Positions 1-10,898 of a DNA stretch of 64,000 bases are shown here, piece by piece (position 1 is the first letter of the stretch; every line of letters starts with the position of its first letter). Made by a program: the position numbers and the translations under genes. The notes under the pieces are model-generated. The model did no database searches and was not told where the DNA came from. It saw only the letters and a program-made list of their open reading frames with translations. Source of the DNA: Absidia repens (taxonomy: Eukaryota; Mucoromycota; Mucoromycetes; Mucorales; Cunninghamellaceae); NCBI GenBank assembly GCA_002105175.1, contig MCGE01000006.1, positions 1,612,001 through 1,676,000 on the forward strand, written 5' to 3'.

Positions 1-2073
1 GGAACTTGGCACGCCAACACTTATCCTGGATGCGCCTGCGATATTCCTAGCGGTCTTTATTCATTTAGTTTTGAACAAAACCCAGGCAAGTAGTATATAG
101 GATATACTTGTAGCTTCATGCAATAAAACCTTCAACTAACTTTTTATTATTACCACTATAATCATTACAGACTGGACTTCATCCTATAGCTCTCAACCTG
201 AAATTCTGGCTTATATGCGCGGTGTGGCAAGAAAATATGGAATTTACGATCAAACATACTTTAACACTGAAGTGGTGGAGGTAACTTGGTTGGAATCTGT
301 CAAAAAATGGAAAGTCGACTACCGCACTGGTGACGATCTCCAGATCAAGACCGAATGCTTTGATATTCTGTACGTCTTGTCGATATATATATAATATTTG
401 CATATGCATATGCAAAATGTTGTTTTAATGGAGACTGTACTGACTCTTTTTTTTTTTTTTTTTTAGGTTCGGCGGTATTGGTCCACTTCGCATCATCAGT
501 ATCCCTGAACAGTATAAGGACTTTAAAGGGACGGTGGTGCACACAGGCGCTTGGGATTCAAGTATCGATTTTACAGGAAAAAATGTGGCCATTATTGGCA
601 ATGGTGCAAGGTAACTTGATTGAATATGATGGCTGGACAAGAGACGGCTGACTGGTATTGACTTTTGTATATATACATCTCTAGTGCTGTGCAGGTTATA
701 CCCCAACTTCAAAAAGTGGTGAAACACCTTTACAGTTACCAGCGTACACCGACTTGGGTGGCACAGCGATACCAATTCAATTACTACAAAGGCGTCAAGA
801 TTTTATTCCGCTGGTTTCCCTTTTTGATGCGGTTACAACGAATCCTCATCTATATCATTGTAAGTATATTATATATTTATTTACTTCAATATCATATGTG
901 ACAAACTGAAATGGACTCTCTCTATTATTATTGTTATCGGGTGAATAGCATGAGACCACCTTCCCCATTTTCAAAAGAAGCAATTCCTATTTGGCCAAAT
1001 TTGTGCGTTGGTGGTTTGCTCGTGACATGACAAAACGATTGGAAAAAAAGGGCCGGGCGGATTTGGTACCATTGTTGATTCCCAACTATGCTCTTGGCTG
1101 CAAACGAATTGCTCGGTCTGAAAACTTCTTGGAGGCGCTTAGTGAAGACAATGTCACGGTCAAGTTTGGAAATATCACCCAAGTCGATGGTTGCACTATT
1201 AACCACGAAGATGAATCAGCCATTGAAGTTGATATTTTGGTCTTGGCTACTGGATTTGATGTCCAAGGATTCTTGGGTGATTTGAAAGGTACAGTTCACA
1301 CACATATACCCTGCTTTGCCAATAGAAAATATTATCCTTATATTCATTGATTTTGTTTTATCCAGTCAAGGGACGAAATGGAAAAATACTTAATGAATTA
1401 TGGGCAGACAACAACTATCCAGATACCTATAAGACGATGACCATTCACGATTTTCCAAACTTCTTCCTTCTTTTGGGTCCCAATTCTGGCCTTGGTCATA
1501 AGTAAGTATAGAATGTTAAGTGAATGGACTATAATGACAATAGTACTAAACCTCTTTCTCTTTCTCTCTTCGTTAAAAGTAGTATGTGAAAGCAATTGTT
1601 TGGCACTGAGAGAGGAAGAAAAAAAAAAAGGCATTGTATTTGGGAACCTAAATATGTTGTCGCTAACACACTCTCTTTTGATATTTACTATTAGGTGTCA
1701 TTATTATGGTTGAATGCCAGGTGGATTATGCATTACAATGTATGAAATACATGATCAGGAACAAAGTCCAGGCCTTGGAACCAAAGCCAGATTTACAATC
1801 TCTCTATGTTACCAAGATCCGAAAAGACTTAGAAGGGACTACATGGGCTAGCGGTGGTTGTGGCTCTTACTACAAAAAAGATGGAAATGTAAGTACTTGT
1901 TTTTTTCGTTTCTAGAAGTCCTATTGCTTACGATATTTCATTTCACTCATTTACGTTTTTTTTTTTATTAAACTCGTACTGAGTAGGTTTTTGCTATTTG
2001 GCCTGGTACTGTGGCTTCCTACTGGATGAATCTCAAGTTTGATCGAAAAGATTTTTTGTATGATTATCAATAA
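1..2073 (+). CDS. Flavin-containing monooxygenase-like protein (5' truncated by window edge)
   Basis: This is the C-terminal part of an NADPH/FAD-dependent monooxygenase of the FMO/Baeyer-Villiger type; the substrate is unknown. The window opens inside an exon reading [20 protein letters not shown], the usual YPGxxCDIPS motif, followed by the second nucleotide-binding motif [12 protein letters not shown] (exons 3-4), an ATGFDV motif (exon 5) and GPNSGLGH (exon 6). The inferred exons are 1-85, 171-369, 467-610, 685-859, 949-1288, 1366-1501, 1695-1888 and 1987-2073 (TAA). Intron 1 has a GC donor (GCAAGT); the alternative GT at 90 leads to an early stop. The join of exons 6 and 7 does not keep frame with any canonical site, so the gene may carry a small indel. 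The N-terminal FAD-binding GxGxxG lies outside the window. The family call is secure, the exact enzyme is not. Confidence 0.85.
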
Positions 2074-3091
2074 ACTGATGTAAATCCGTGTATTATATTT
2101 ATTATTACTATTATTATGTATTAGTTTAGCTTATTAGTTAGTTTACATTATAGATAATCTTTTACCCTATTTTTTTAAAAATAAATGATTACCGACGTCG
2201 CTGGCGCGCCGTGGTTTAGTTGTATTAAGAAAAGCTTACTGTGATGATGTAGTGAAATACGGATGATGATTGCATATGATACCGATGACTGTATGATATG
2301 TATGATCTGTTTGAAAGGATTGAAATGTTGATTTTATCGACGACGGGTCGAATAAGGAGCATACAAATGATTGCAACTAGTATAACATAGCTCTCTATAC
2401 GTTCTAAAAAAAATTGATCAGAACCAGATCCATGGTCCTTTTAATTCATGAGCCAACTTACTAAAAAGAGCCAATTTCGATCTAAGATTCGGTTGGGCTC
2501 CATATCGGAGGCGTAAACTGTCAAAATGAAGTTAATTCATTAAATTCAGGGACGGTGAGGGTTCAGTGTCAAAGTTTTTTTTTTTAGTTTAGTTTATTGT
2601 CATTGGCTCATCGGGACGGTTGTGGTCTTACACACTGACCAATCTCAGTCTGTTCCTTTAAATTGATTGGATCAAAAAAATAAAATGCCTCAAATCACAC
2701 ATGCAAACTTTGGCAGTCAGCCAATGCAAAAATTTTGTATGCGAAAAGAGTATTTTTTTCCTGGAATACTACTATGGAGCATTAATAAATGACGATGATC
2801 AAAGATGTGTGTGCCCTTTTATCAAACCAACAATATAAAAATTCTTGAAGGGTACTTGTTTAAAAATGGAAAGACTATATTGGGTAGAAGGAAAAAATTT
2901 TCACTCAGACGCGGGATGTGAAATGGGCTCCAATGCGATCCTTCGTTTTTCTTTTTTGTCTTTCTTTTTTTATCTTTCGATTTATCCCAAAAGCTACCTT
3001 TTTTTCCCTCCTTGTCCTTTTTTGTTTCAATTCTCTCGTCATTTTTCATAACCAACAACATACACACCACTCAGCTCATTCGCTTATCACC
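2074..3091. other. Intergenic region upstream of the arrestin gene
   Basis: About 1 kb of AT-rich DNA. It contains the 3' flank of the monooxygenase gene (AATAAA-like sequence near 2180) and, from about 2935, a long pyrimidine-rich stretch just before the arrestin start that probably belongs to its promoter or 5' UTR. No convincing ORF or RNA gene was seen. Confidence 0.6.
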
Positions 3092-4670
3092 ATGATGCCT
3101 GCTATCAGAAAGTCTGTTGACGTTAAAATTGAACTTTCTGACAGTCCTATTTTATTGATTGGCCATCCCGAAGAATCTGCTGGAAAATTGCTACGTGGTG
3201 TCCTTCATGTCAACACAACCGAACCAATCAAAGTAAAGTCCATCAGTCTACGCTTTGTGGGAAAAATGAAAGTATCTTGGTCAGAAGGTAAAAGAGCAAA
3301 AAAAATCAAAAAGAGGAAATGCTTACATATGAGGACAAAAGATACTCATTACTGCTATGTGTTTGTTTTATTGGAATAACCTAGGACTGGGGCATCACCA
3401 ACATTATTATAAACAAGAAAGGACAATCATGGAACGCAGCTGGCAGTTTATTCCCATGGCCACCACATCATCGCAGAAGAAAACTTATTGTTTGGCGGCG
3501 GGCGAACACCGCTTCAACTTTGAACTAATGCTTCCTGGGGATTTGCCACAATCATTGGATGCCGAAGGAGGCCAAGTGCTTTATCGATTCAAGGCAATGG
3601 TGGAACGACCTGCCTTTGTACACAACATTGTCAAGAAACGGTACATCAAAGTGGTCCGATCCATTTTGCCGTCAGTGGAATTTGAATTGTCGCAATCGAT
3701 GGAAATACACAACACCTGGGTGGACAAGATGACTTATGATATTGTGATGCCGTCAAAAATATACGCCTTGGGGGAAACCATCACCATGACTTTCAATATC
3801 TCGCCCATTGCCCCTGAACTCAAGGTACGTTCGATCTGCGCCTCATTAAAGGAATACTGCTCTTACACCACCCGAGCCAATAGCAAAATGGACACCCGCA
3901 TCATCCACTATGAGAAACTGCAAGACCCATTCCCTCACTATGCCGCTCTCTGGTCCCGTGATGTCACCTTGGATGTACCTGCCAACTCGCCGCTGATCTT
4001 TTGCAACACCGAAAACGATATGATCAAGATCCGCCACAAAATGAAATTCGTTATCAGTCTCATGAATGCCGACGGGCATCTTTCGGAACTGCGATGCTCG
4101 GTGCCTGTGGTGGTAGTGGACTCGTTCGCTGATCAAAATGACAACATGCTGCCTGCCTATGATCAATCTTGGAGATCTGTACCTTACGATCCTGCAGTTT
4201 TTGAAGCTTTGCGCCGTTCTTCTGTCTCTCAACCACAACAACGTATGCCATCCAGACTTGATGCAGCGACAAACCACCACCAAAATCAGTCTTCATTGTC
4301 GACACCTTCCTCCTCTTCTCCTTCGTCGCCTGCATCATCACCACCATCATCACCGTTACCTTCGCCCTCCATTGCTATCCAACAACAACAACAGCAGAAT
4401 TCATCATCACGTGCGCCGATCACAATTTCTGGACGAGCTAGAACATTATCGATTACCACATTATCAGCATCACCTAGCAATAACAACAACAACAACAGCA
4501 GCAGTATCGCAACAGGTCAAGGGAATCCATGTCAACAGGTTGATCCTTGGTGGCAAGGCATGGATCTTTCTCGTGTGCCATCGTACAACAGCTCCGCGAA
4601 TTTGGACCACGTTGCCCTTTCCTCCTCTTTACCCGCCTACGATCAACTAGCTTGCACTCCTCGGGTTTAG
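3092..4670 (+). CDS. Alpha-arrestin (arrestin-related trafficking adaptor, Rod1/Art-like)
   Basis: The product is an arrestin-fold adaptor that in fungi recruits the Rsp5-type ubiquitin ligase to plasma-membrane transporters for endocytosis. There are two exons, 3092-3287 and 3385-4670 (TAG), giving 493 residues. The N-terminal arrestin half includes GKLLRGVLHVNTTEPIKVKS and ISLRFVGK; the second half contains HRFNFELMLPGDLPQSLD, typical of the family, followed by the C-terminal arrestin sandwich. Two LPAY motifs (near residue 320 and at the C terminus) resemble the PY motifs that bind WW domains of Rsp5. The tail is rich in Ser, Pro, Gln and Asn and probably disordered. ATG 3092 is chosen as the first in frame; a second Met follows directly. 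Which transporter it controls cannot be told. Confidence 0.88.
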
Positions 4671-7600
4671 TTTAGTATATCTACCTCTTCCTCTTATATT
4701 ATTATTATTATTACATCATAGAAAGACTTTTTCGCATAGATCAAAAACACTATCATTTTGCATATTCCTTATCATTTGGCATTTATTATCCTCTTTTATC
4801 ATTTATTATTTATTTATTGTTATTTTGAATAAAATACCCACATACCGTTTATATATAGATCTTATCGTCTTTATCCAAATACAACTTCTGCACTACACTT
4901 GTGATTGATGAAGTGACAGTTTGTCGGGTCGCTCGGATGATTTTTGTGCCGAAAATAGTTTCAGGCACATGTTTGCACGATCTACTCTTTTGGGATGAGG
5001 AGATTTCACAGTCATTTTTTTTTCTTATTTATGATCTTTGGTGATCTATTTTAGTTTTAGCTTGTTGTATGGGCGTGCTGAATAAAAACCAAGACAGTCG
5101 CAAATTCAAAAAAAAAAAAAAAGATTTGTGGGTCATGAACGTTTAAGCGTGGAGTTTGACGGAGCTTAGACGATTGCCTTGCCACTTGTCCATCATGCTC
5201 AACGACGTATCGTTGATCGGGGAGGGGAGGGGTTAAGCAGTTTTGTGTGTATGAAAAAAAAAAAACTGGATAGGTTGATATGCATCAGTCGTTTTGAAAT
5301 TTCGTGGGTGGGAGCTCTGCAGGGAGGTGAAGGGAGGGGAATAGTCCCGGAGTGATGTGTTGAAAGCAGGTATATGATGGGATACTCACAAAATAACCAC
5401 AATAGCGGCTTTACTCAAAAATATAATGGGTCAGAGGACGGATATTAAAGGGACGTATTTTATTTAAAAGATATGATACATAATAAACTAAGAGAGCTGG
5501 ATTCCTTGTGCCAACGGATCTCAAGAAGGTAGCATGAGGAAAACTGATGAATGTTTTGAAGCAGAGTCATCACCAATCTAAACGTTCCAGCCGCAAATGA
5601 AGATTTAATGCAATGTACAAGACATGAGAGCGACTAAATGTATAATATTTTAGTAAAGCACAACAGCGGTCAACACTAATATAAAAGTGTGATATAGTAA
5701 ACGAGGGATCTCTTGCACACAGAACATGAGAAAGACTAATTGGACATTTTCATTGAAGTATGTAAAAGAAAACATATTTTATTCAAACTATGACAAACCA
5801 AGTCTAAACTATGCTAATGGTAACTTCGAAAAGCCAAACTAATGGTGGGTTCAAATCTAGAATCCAAAATGAAAACGTTCCCCCATGCATCTTGTAATCC
5901 CTGAGTTGAAAACGCTTCTAAACTAGACCTGGCACTAATCTAAGTCCACCAGAGTCCCATAGGAGCCACAATTACGAAGAGTTAAAGAAAGAAAACCGAA
6001 AAAAAGGAAAGAGAGTGAGAAAATAAAGAGATAAAAATTGGCACTAAAAATAAATATCCACGTGGGCGGGATTTGAACCGTTTTTTTTCTTTGTCTCTTG
6101 CGAGAGTGCGATTTTTTGGTGGAGCAAAGAATGAAACCTCTTTTTTCTTTAAATCAACACCATATAACATTATCAACATGGTGGTTCCCTTATCATGTTT
6201 GTAATCACCACCATTTGGAATTGACAGTAAGGTTATTATTTTCTTATAATGCGTTTGAAGGCAAGAAGGTGAAAGTCGAACTCGCTTAGCGAACCCTGTC
6301 ACTATAGGATACGGTAACTTGTTATTCACTATATGTGGGATAGCTTACCCTCTTTGATTGGGTTAACTTACCTAAAGTTATATTTATTCTACACCACGAT
6401 AACGTACAGCGCACACACTCAACACTCACCTTCACACATATCCTGGATCTTCTCACATTTAGATATGTGTCGCAGTATTATTACTAGACTTGTTTAATAT
6501 AGCTGTCATAGTTTTATACAGTATCTATATCTAAATAAAACCTGTCTTGTCTTTTTGCCTTTATTATACACCGTCTCTCATACGTTTCTTTTGTATTGTC
6601 GAAGAGGTATACACACGTTGTACAGTTCTCTTGCGTGTAAAAAAAAAAAAAAAAAAAAAAAAAAGCTGGCCTGTGTGTTCAAAAACCAGGAATAGGTATA
6701 GCACAGCATCGACCAACCATTGTGGCTAGTGCTCCGTCTGCCGTATGTACTGCACTGTACAATACTGGATTTACCTATATATGTGTGAGAGGGATTTCCT
6801 GAGTGGTTTTAGAAAACAGACTTGGTAGACGCATGAAAAAGAAAAGTTAAGAATTCATAAAAATAAGAAAGAACATAAAAAAATCTTAACTGCAATAACA
6901 CTTTTTGGCCCATATATTATCATATTATGCCCCTGGTATTTGGTAATAAAAATAATAATACTTATAAATCTGGGTGGATCTCCTGTGCACGGAAATAATA
7001 CATCCGTCAACAAAATCTTTTTTTAGTTTTAATTTGGGAGTGTTCCGGGTGCTCCCCGGCGTGCCACTGACAGTCGTCGTTTGAAATACAACCCAATTTT
7101 CTTTGGAAGGGCCGTTCAGGTACAGCAGAAATGGGTAGTTTTTCATTTAAAAGTATATTTGTTAGAGAAATAGCATCCCCATTTAAAATGATCTATTTTG
7201 AGAGATGATATACATGAAGATAAACAAAACAAAAAATAAGAAGCAGTAAATCTCCAAGCTTGGATGTCTTTTCACAATAAGCCACTCGATCACTTGATTT
7301 AAACCCCTTCACACTTTTGAAACCAGATTGCAAAATAGAATAATACTGGCGCTCCATACAAGAAGGCTAAACTATAAATCCTGACAAATGTTAGTCAAAA
7401 AATATCATGAAGGATTATCGTACATTCATATGATGAGAAATTAAGTATACACAGCATGAAGCCAAACCCATCCTCATTCAAAAGAATGGCAATTTTACCA
7501 GGAACTGTATTTCGCCAAGTGAATTAACGTGTAACGCGGATCGTCAATGTCAGCAAATCTTAAAAAAAAAAGAAACCCCAGGACGATTTTAACTTTCAAT

Positions 7601-7897
7601 TGAGAGAGGGACATTTTACCTTTTTATGGTAGTCAGCGTGCTTCTGTTTTAGTACGATAGGCTGTCGGCTTTAAAAAAAATCATCATAAAGAATTCCGCA
7701 TCTTTTTTTTTTTTCTTTTTTACTTTCTCTTTTTCTTTTTCTTCATTCACTTTTTTTTTGTCTCTTTTTTTTTTTTTTTGTTTTTTGTTTTTGGAACCTA
7801 CGTTTCAAACCACCATATGATTTATACTAACTAACGGCACAACTGCAATATCAACACACAGTCATTCTATCTATCAACTCCTTATTCTTCATTCCCT
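4671..7897. other. Long intergenic region (3.2 kb) holding dispersed repeat copy 1
   Basis: It holds the 3' UTR of the arrestin gene (ATTATTATT runs and AATAAA near 4829), repeat copy 1 (about 5425-6080), several A/T homopolymers (for example about 24 A ending near 6664) and, from about 7700 to 7790, a T-rich tract that precedes the GRAM gene and probably forms its promoter or 5' UTR. Short open frames here have no recognisable protein signature. Confidence 0.6.
5425..6080 (-). repeat. Dispersed non-coding repeat family, copy 1
   Basis: This copy shares the conserved core CATGCATCTTGTAATCCC (5884-5901) and the terminal CACGTGGGCGGGAT (6059-6072) with four other loci in the window. The terminal motif runs on as GATTTGAACCG, so the opposite strand reads CGGTTCAAATCCCGCC, which matches a tRNA B box (GGTTCRANTCC). 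The left part contains modules such as GTACAAGACATGAGA and CATTTTCATTGAAG that recur in the other copies. Strand is assigned with the CACGTG end taken as 5'. Boundaries are approximate, from visual alignment. No protein is encoded. Confidence 0.75.
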
Positions 7898-7994
7898 ATG
7901 CTCATGACACACAAGGACAATGAAACAGAGCTGTCGGGTCGGCGTACATTCCCATGGAAAGGGCGTTCATCTCGTGCAGCACAACAGCAGCAGC

Positions 7995-8026
<32 letters not shown>

Positions 8027-9625
8027 CTATTACAACTACCTGAATCCACACCCAACTACCCTTCAAACGATATCACTTGTTCCAACGGCTACTCAGACAC
8101 CAATTCCATTCCTTCCAGAGCATCAAGCGATCGACCGCGCGATATTGGGATTGACAATAACCAATTGTCTATACCAGAACCAGCGGATTCTCAAGACTTC
8201 CATGATTATTTTAGTCACGTACCTTTGGATGATCCTCTATTACAAGGTAAGACCAATGCTTATGTTACCACTGTCGTTTTCAGGCACTAAGTCCCTCTTA
8301 TTATAATTCTGCATAGACTTCCATTGCTCTTTGCGACATGATGATTTAGTACAAGGTCAGCTATTTATCACAAAATTATTTGTTTGCTTCAAATCAAACA
8401 CGGCCGATTCCCCTACGACAACGGTAAACACATATAATATTATTAATCAGAATATATGACGGAAAATAGGACTACATTCTCACCTCTCTTCTACTACTCC
8501 CCCCTTTTTTTTCAGGTCGAATTCAATATTGAAAATATAAAGTTAATTGATCTAGTGCGTCCTGGGCGATGGAAGCCAAGAATGATTCAAATCACTTTGA
8601 AAAATGATGCCAAGGTATTGTGTTCCCGCAAAAAAAAAAAAAAAGGCCGAACACTCACCCCCCCTTTTTTATAGTATACGTTTACTACCTTCTTGCCGTC
8701 TACGATTTCGAGGGATGAAGCTTATCAATGTCTCATGAATATCTGGCAACCACCATCTCCATCAGCCGCGTCAGTCGCCGCTTCATCGTCAACTCCTTCG
8801 CTGTCCACCATCTTGACAACAACAATAAAACCTGCCCCAAAATGCGACGCATCAGACACAACCTGCGACAGCAATTATAAATCCAACGAACCTTTGGCAG
8901 CTACTGCACCCACCACACCCCTTCCCACAAGTCCTTTCAAGATTTTTCAAAGAAAGAGAGCTCAAACAACGACGGCTCAAACTCAACAAGAAGCGCAAAA
9001 AGACCGACCCGTCATTTCCTCCAGCACAACCCTTGCCAAAAGTCTCAGTAAGTATATGTGTACTAGGGGAAATAAAAAACGATCCCACTACGATGTTAAC
9101 CTTTCCTACATTGTCTTTTTATTATTGCCTATGACAGATACTCATGTTTCTTGGAATCATGGTCAACCTCAGCATGTAACACCTGTTAAATCTGATCCAC
9201 CAACGACGAAAACAACATCATCATCCTCACCGACACAGCCGCCACAATCACCTATTTCACTCAAACAAAAAGAGAAACCATCCTCTAGAAAAACCCAACC
9301 ATCACCATCATCATCATCATCATCGTCATTATCAGCATCACAGCATTGTCTCACCACTCGGATCAATACAAGAGCAATGCTTATAATCGCCGGGTTTCTT
9401 TTACTTGTATCCCATGCCTTTTTAACCTACGAACTCTACCACATGACGCACCTCCTCGCTACTCGGCAACTACAGCAGCATCAACTACAGCAGCGACAGC
9501 AGCAAGAGCGGCAAGACGTCTCCTGGATTTCAGATCAACTGGAAAGGGCTGCCAGCCAAGCGCAACGATGGGAAAAAGAAACAATCCAACAAAGACGACG
9601 ATTGATGGACATGATACCCACTTAG
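7898..9625 (+). CDS. GRAM-domain protein with C-terminal membrane anchor
   Basis: The gene has five exons (7898-8246, 8317-8423, 8516-8614, 8675-9047, 9138-9625; 471 residues). Residues 1-115 are disordered with a poly-Gln run. A GRAM domain follows (about 117-212), recognised by DFHCSLRHDDLVQGQLFITK, VCFKSN and the closing SRDEAYQCLMNIW. GRAM domains bind phosphoinositides or anionic lipids, often at membrane contact sites. A Ser/Thr/Pro-rich linker leads to one hydrophobic segment (MLIIAGFLLLVSHAFLTYEL) and a Gln/Arg-rich coiled-coil-like tail, so the protein is probably tail-anchored in the ER. No VASt/START-like sterol-transfer domain is visible, unlike Ysp2/Lam proteins. The 90-nt intron 4 keeps the frame open, so an unspliced form would also translate. 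Function beyond lipid binding is inference. Confidence 0.85.
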
Positions 9626-10898
9626 AGCCCCCCCCCCACCCCGTCTCCCAACCGGACGCCCACCACCTTCCACATATCCTCTTGCTCCTCCTCCTTCCTC
9701 TCCTCTTAGAATATAGCTAGATCTCCTCTCTTTCTTTTATCCAATTTCCCTCCTTCTCTCCCTTCCTTCCGTTTGCCTTAGTATGTATTTGTATGATTAT
9801 TCATTTTGATTTATTTTAGTTTATTTGTATTATGTATTGAAATTAAAAATAAAAAACCACACTTGTATTTATTTTTCTTTTATTGATTTAATGAAGTAAA
9901 AGATGAACCTATTTCGTGGTCTTGTGTGTGTATGTGTGTGTATACTGGTATCACTAGATTTTTAAGGACTAGAATAAGGGTGGGTTGAATCAAGGGTTAC
10001 TATTTACTAGTGATAGGGACGTGTGATCTGGGGCAAGGGACGGAAAAAAAAAAAGAGTGGACTTTAAAACCCATCATGTCGGGATACACGCGGGAAAGAA
10101 ATCTTGCATGGCCAAGCATTTCATACGCAAGTGGGACTTTTTTTTTTCTGAACTGTCGAGTAACACCCATTCTTGGCATGAATGATAGCACCCCCCTCCG
10201 CCTCCTCCTCCTCAAAAGATGCAACCAAATTCAATGGTGATTGTTATTATTGTAATGTAGTACCATACGTTGTGTGTCCACTATGAGAAATAGAACTTGG
10301 CTATCATTGTAAACAGTATTGGCATCATACATAACAGAAAAAAAAAAAAAAAAAAAAAGGGCAACAAAAAGATATTCCATGGCGCAATGATTCATGCATA
10401 ATAGTGAAAAAAAGGCATTATGTATGTTTGATTCAATTTTTATTTTGAAGGAATGACAGTAAAGATAGTAATAAAATAGAATAACATATATCTAAGCATT
10501 GGAAGTAAAAAAAATCTATGTATGTAAATAAATATAAAACAATGAAGGCAAAAAAAAAAAAAAAATTCCATGGCGCAATGATTATGCATAATAAAAAAAA
10601 ATAGAAGTCAAAATGTATGTTTGATTCAATTTTTATTTTGAAGGAATGACAGTAAAAATAGTAATAAAAGAGAATAACATATATCTAAACACCGGAAGAA
10701 AAAGCATCTATGTATGTAAATAAATATAAAACAATCACCCGGGAACTAAACTAATATGACCACGGCAAGGCGACAGTATATCAAAAAAAAACAAAAAAAA
10801 AACAAAAGAGAATAAAAAAAAAAGTTCCGTCGTAGGCTAACCCAAACCCGTCATGTTTGTTTCCAACCATTCCCCCTTCAATCAATGTTGCCATCACC
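9626..10898. other. Intergenic region between convergent genes
   Basis: The 3' flanks of the GRAM gene (+) and the bHLH gene (-) meet here. The region holds AATAAA-like signals near 9847, several poly-A tracts and the tandem duplication described at 10375-10735. No gene was seen. Confidence 0.6.
10375..10735. repeat. Tandem direct duplication, two ~170 bp units
   Basis: Unit 1 (10375-10543) and unit 2 (10566-10735) both start TTCCATGGCGCAATGATT, share TGTATGTTTGATTCAATTTT and GGAATGACAGTAAA, and end with AATAAATATAAAACAAT. They differ at scattered bases and small indels and are separated by a poly-A run. The duplicated block lies directly downstream of the minus-strand bHLH gene, so it may fall within that transcript's 3' UTR or terminator. 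Confidence 0.9.

Noticed and set aside
4138..4650. His/Leu-rich ORF inside the arrestin gene
   Set aside because: It is a shifted-frame shadow of the Ser/Pro/Gln-rich tail of the real protein.
6050..6130. Possible tRNA gene on the minus strand
   Set aside because: Only the B-box-like sequence fits. The T stem has mismatches and there is no acceptor stem or anticodon arm, so I treat it as part of the repeat.
6925..7146. 73-residue minus-strand ORF
   Set aside because: No start context, no splice partners and no recognisable motif.
7980..8030. CAA repeat as a stand-alone microsatellite or CRISPR-like array
   Set aside because: It is the in-frame poly-Gln tract of the GRAM protein; no spacer-repeat structure exists anywhere in the window.
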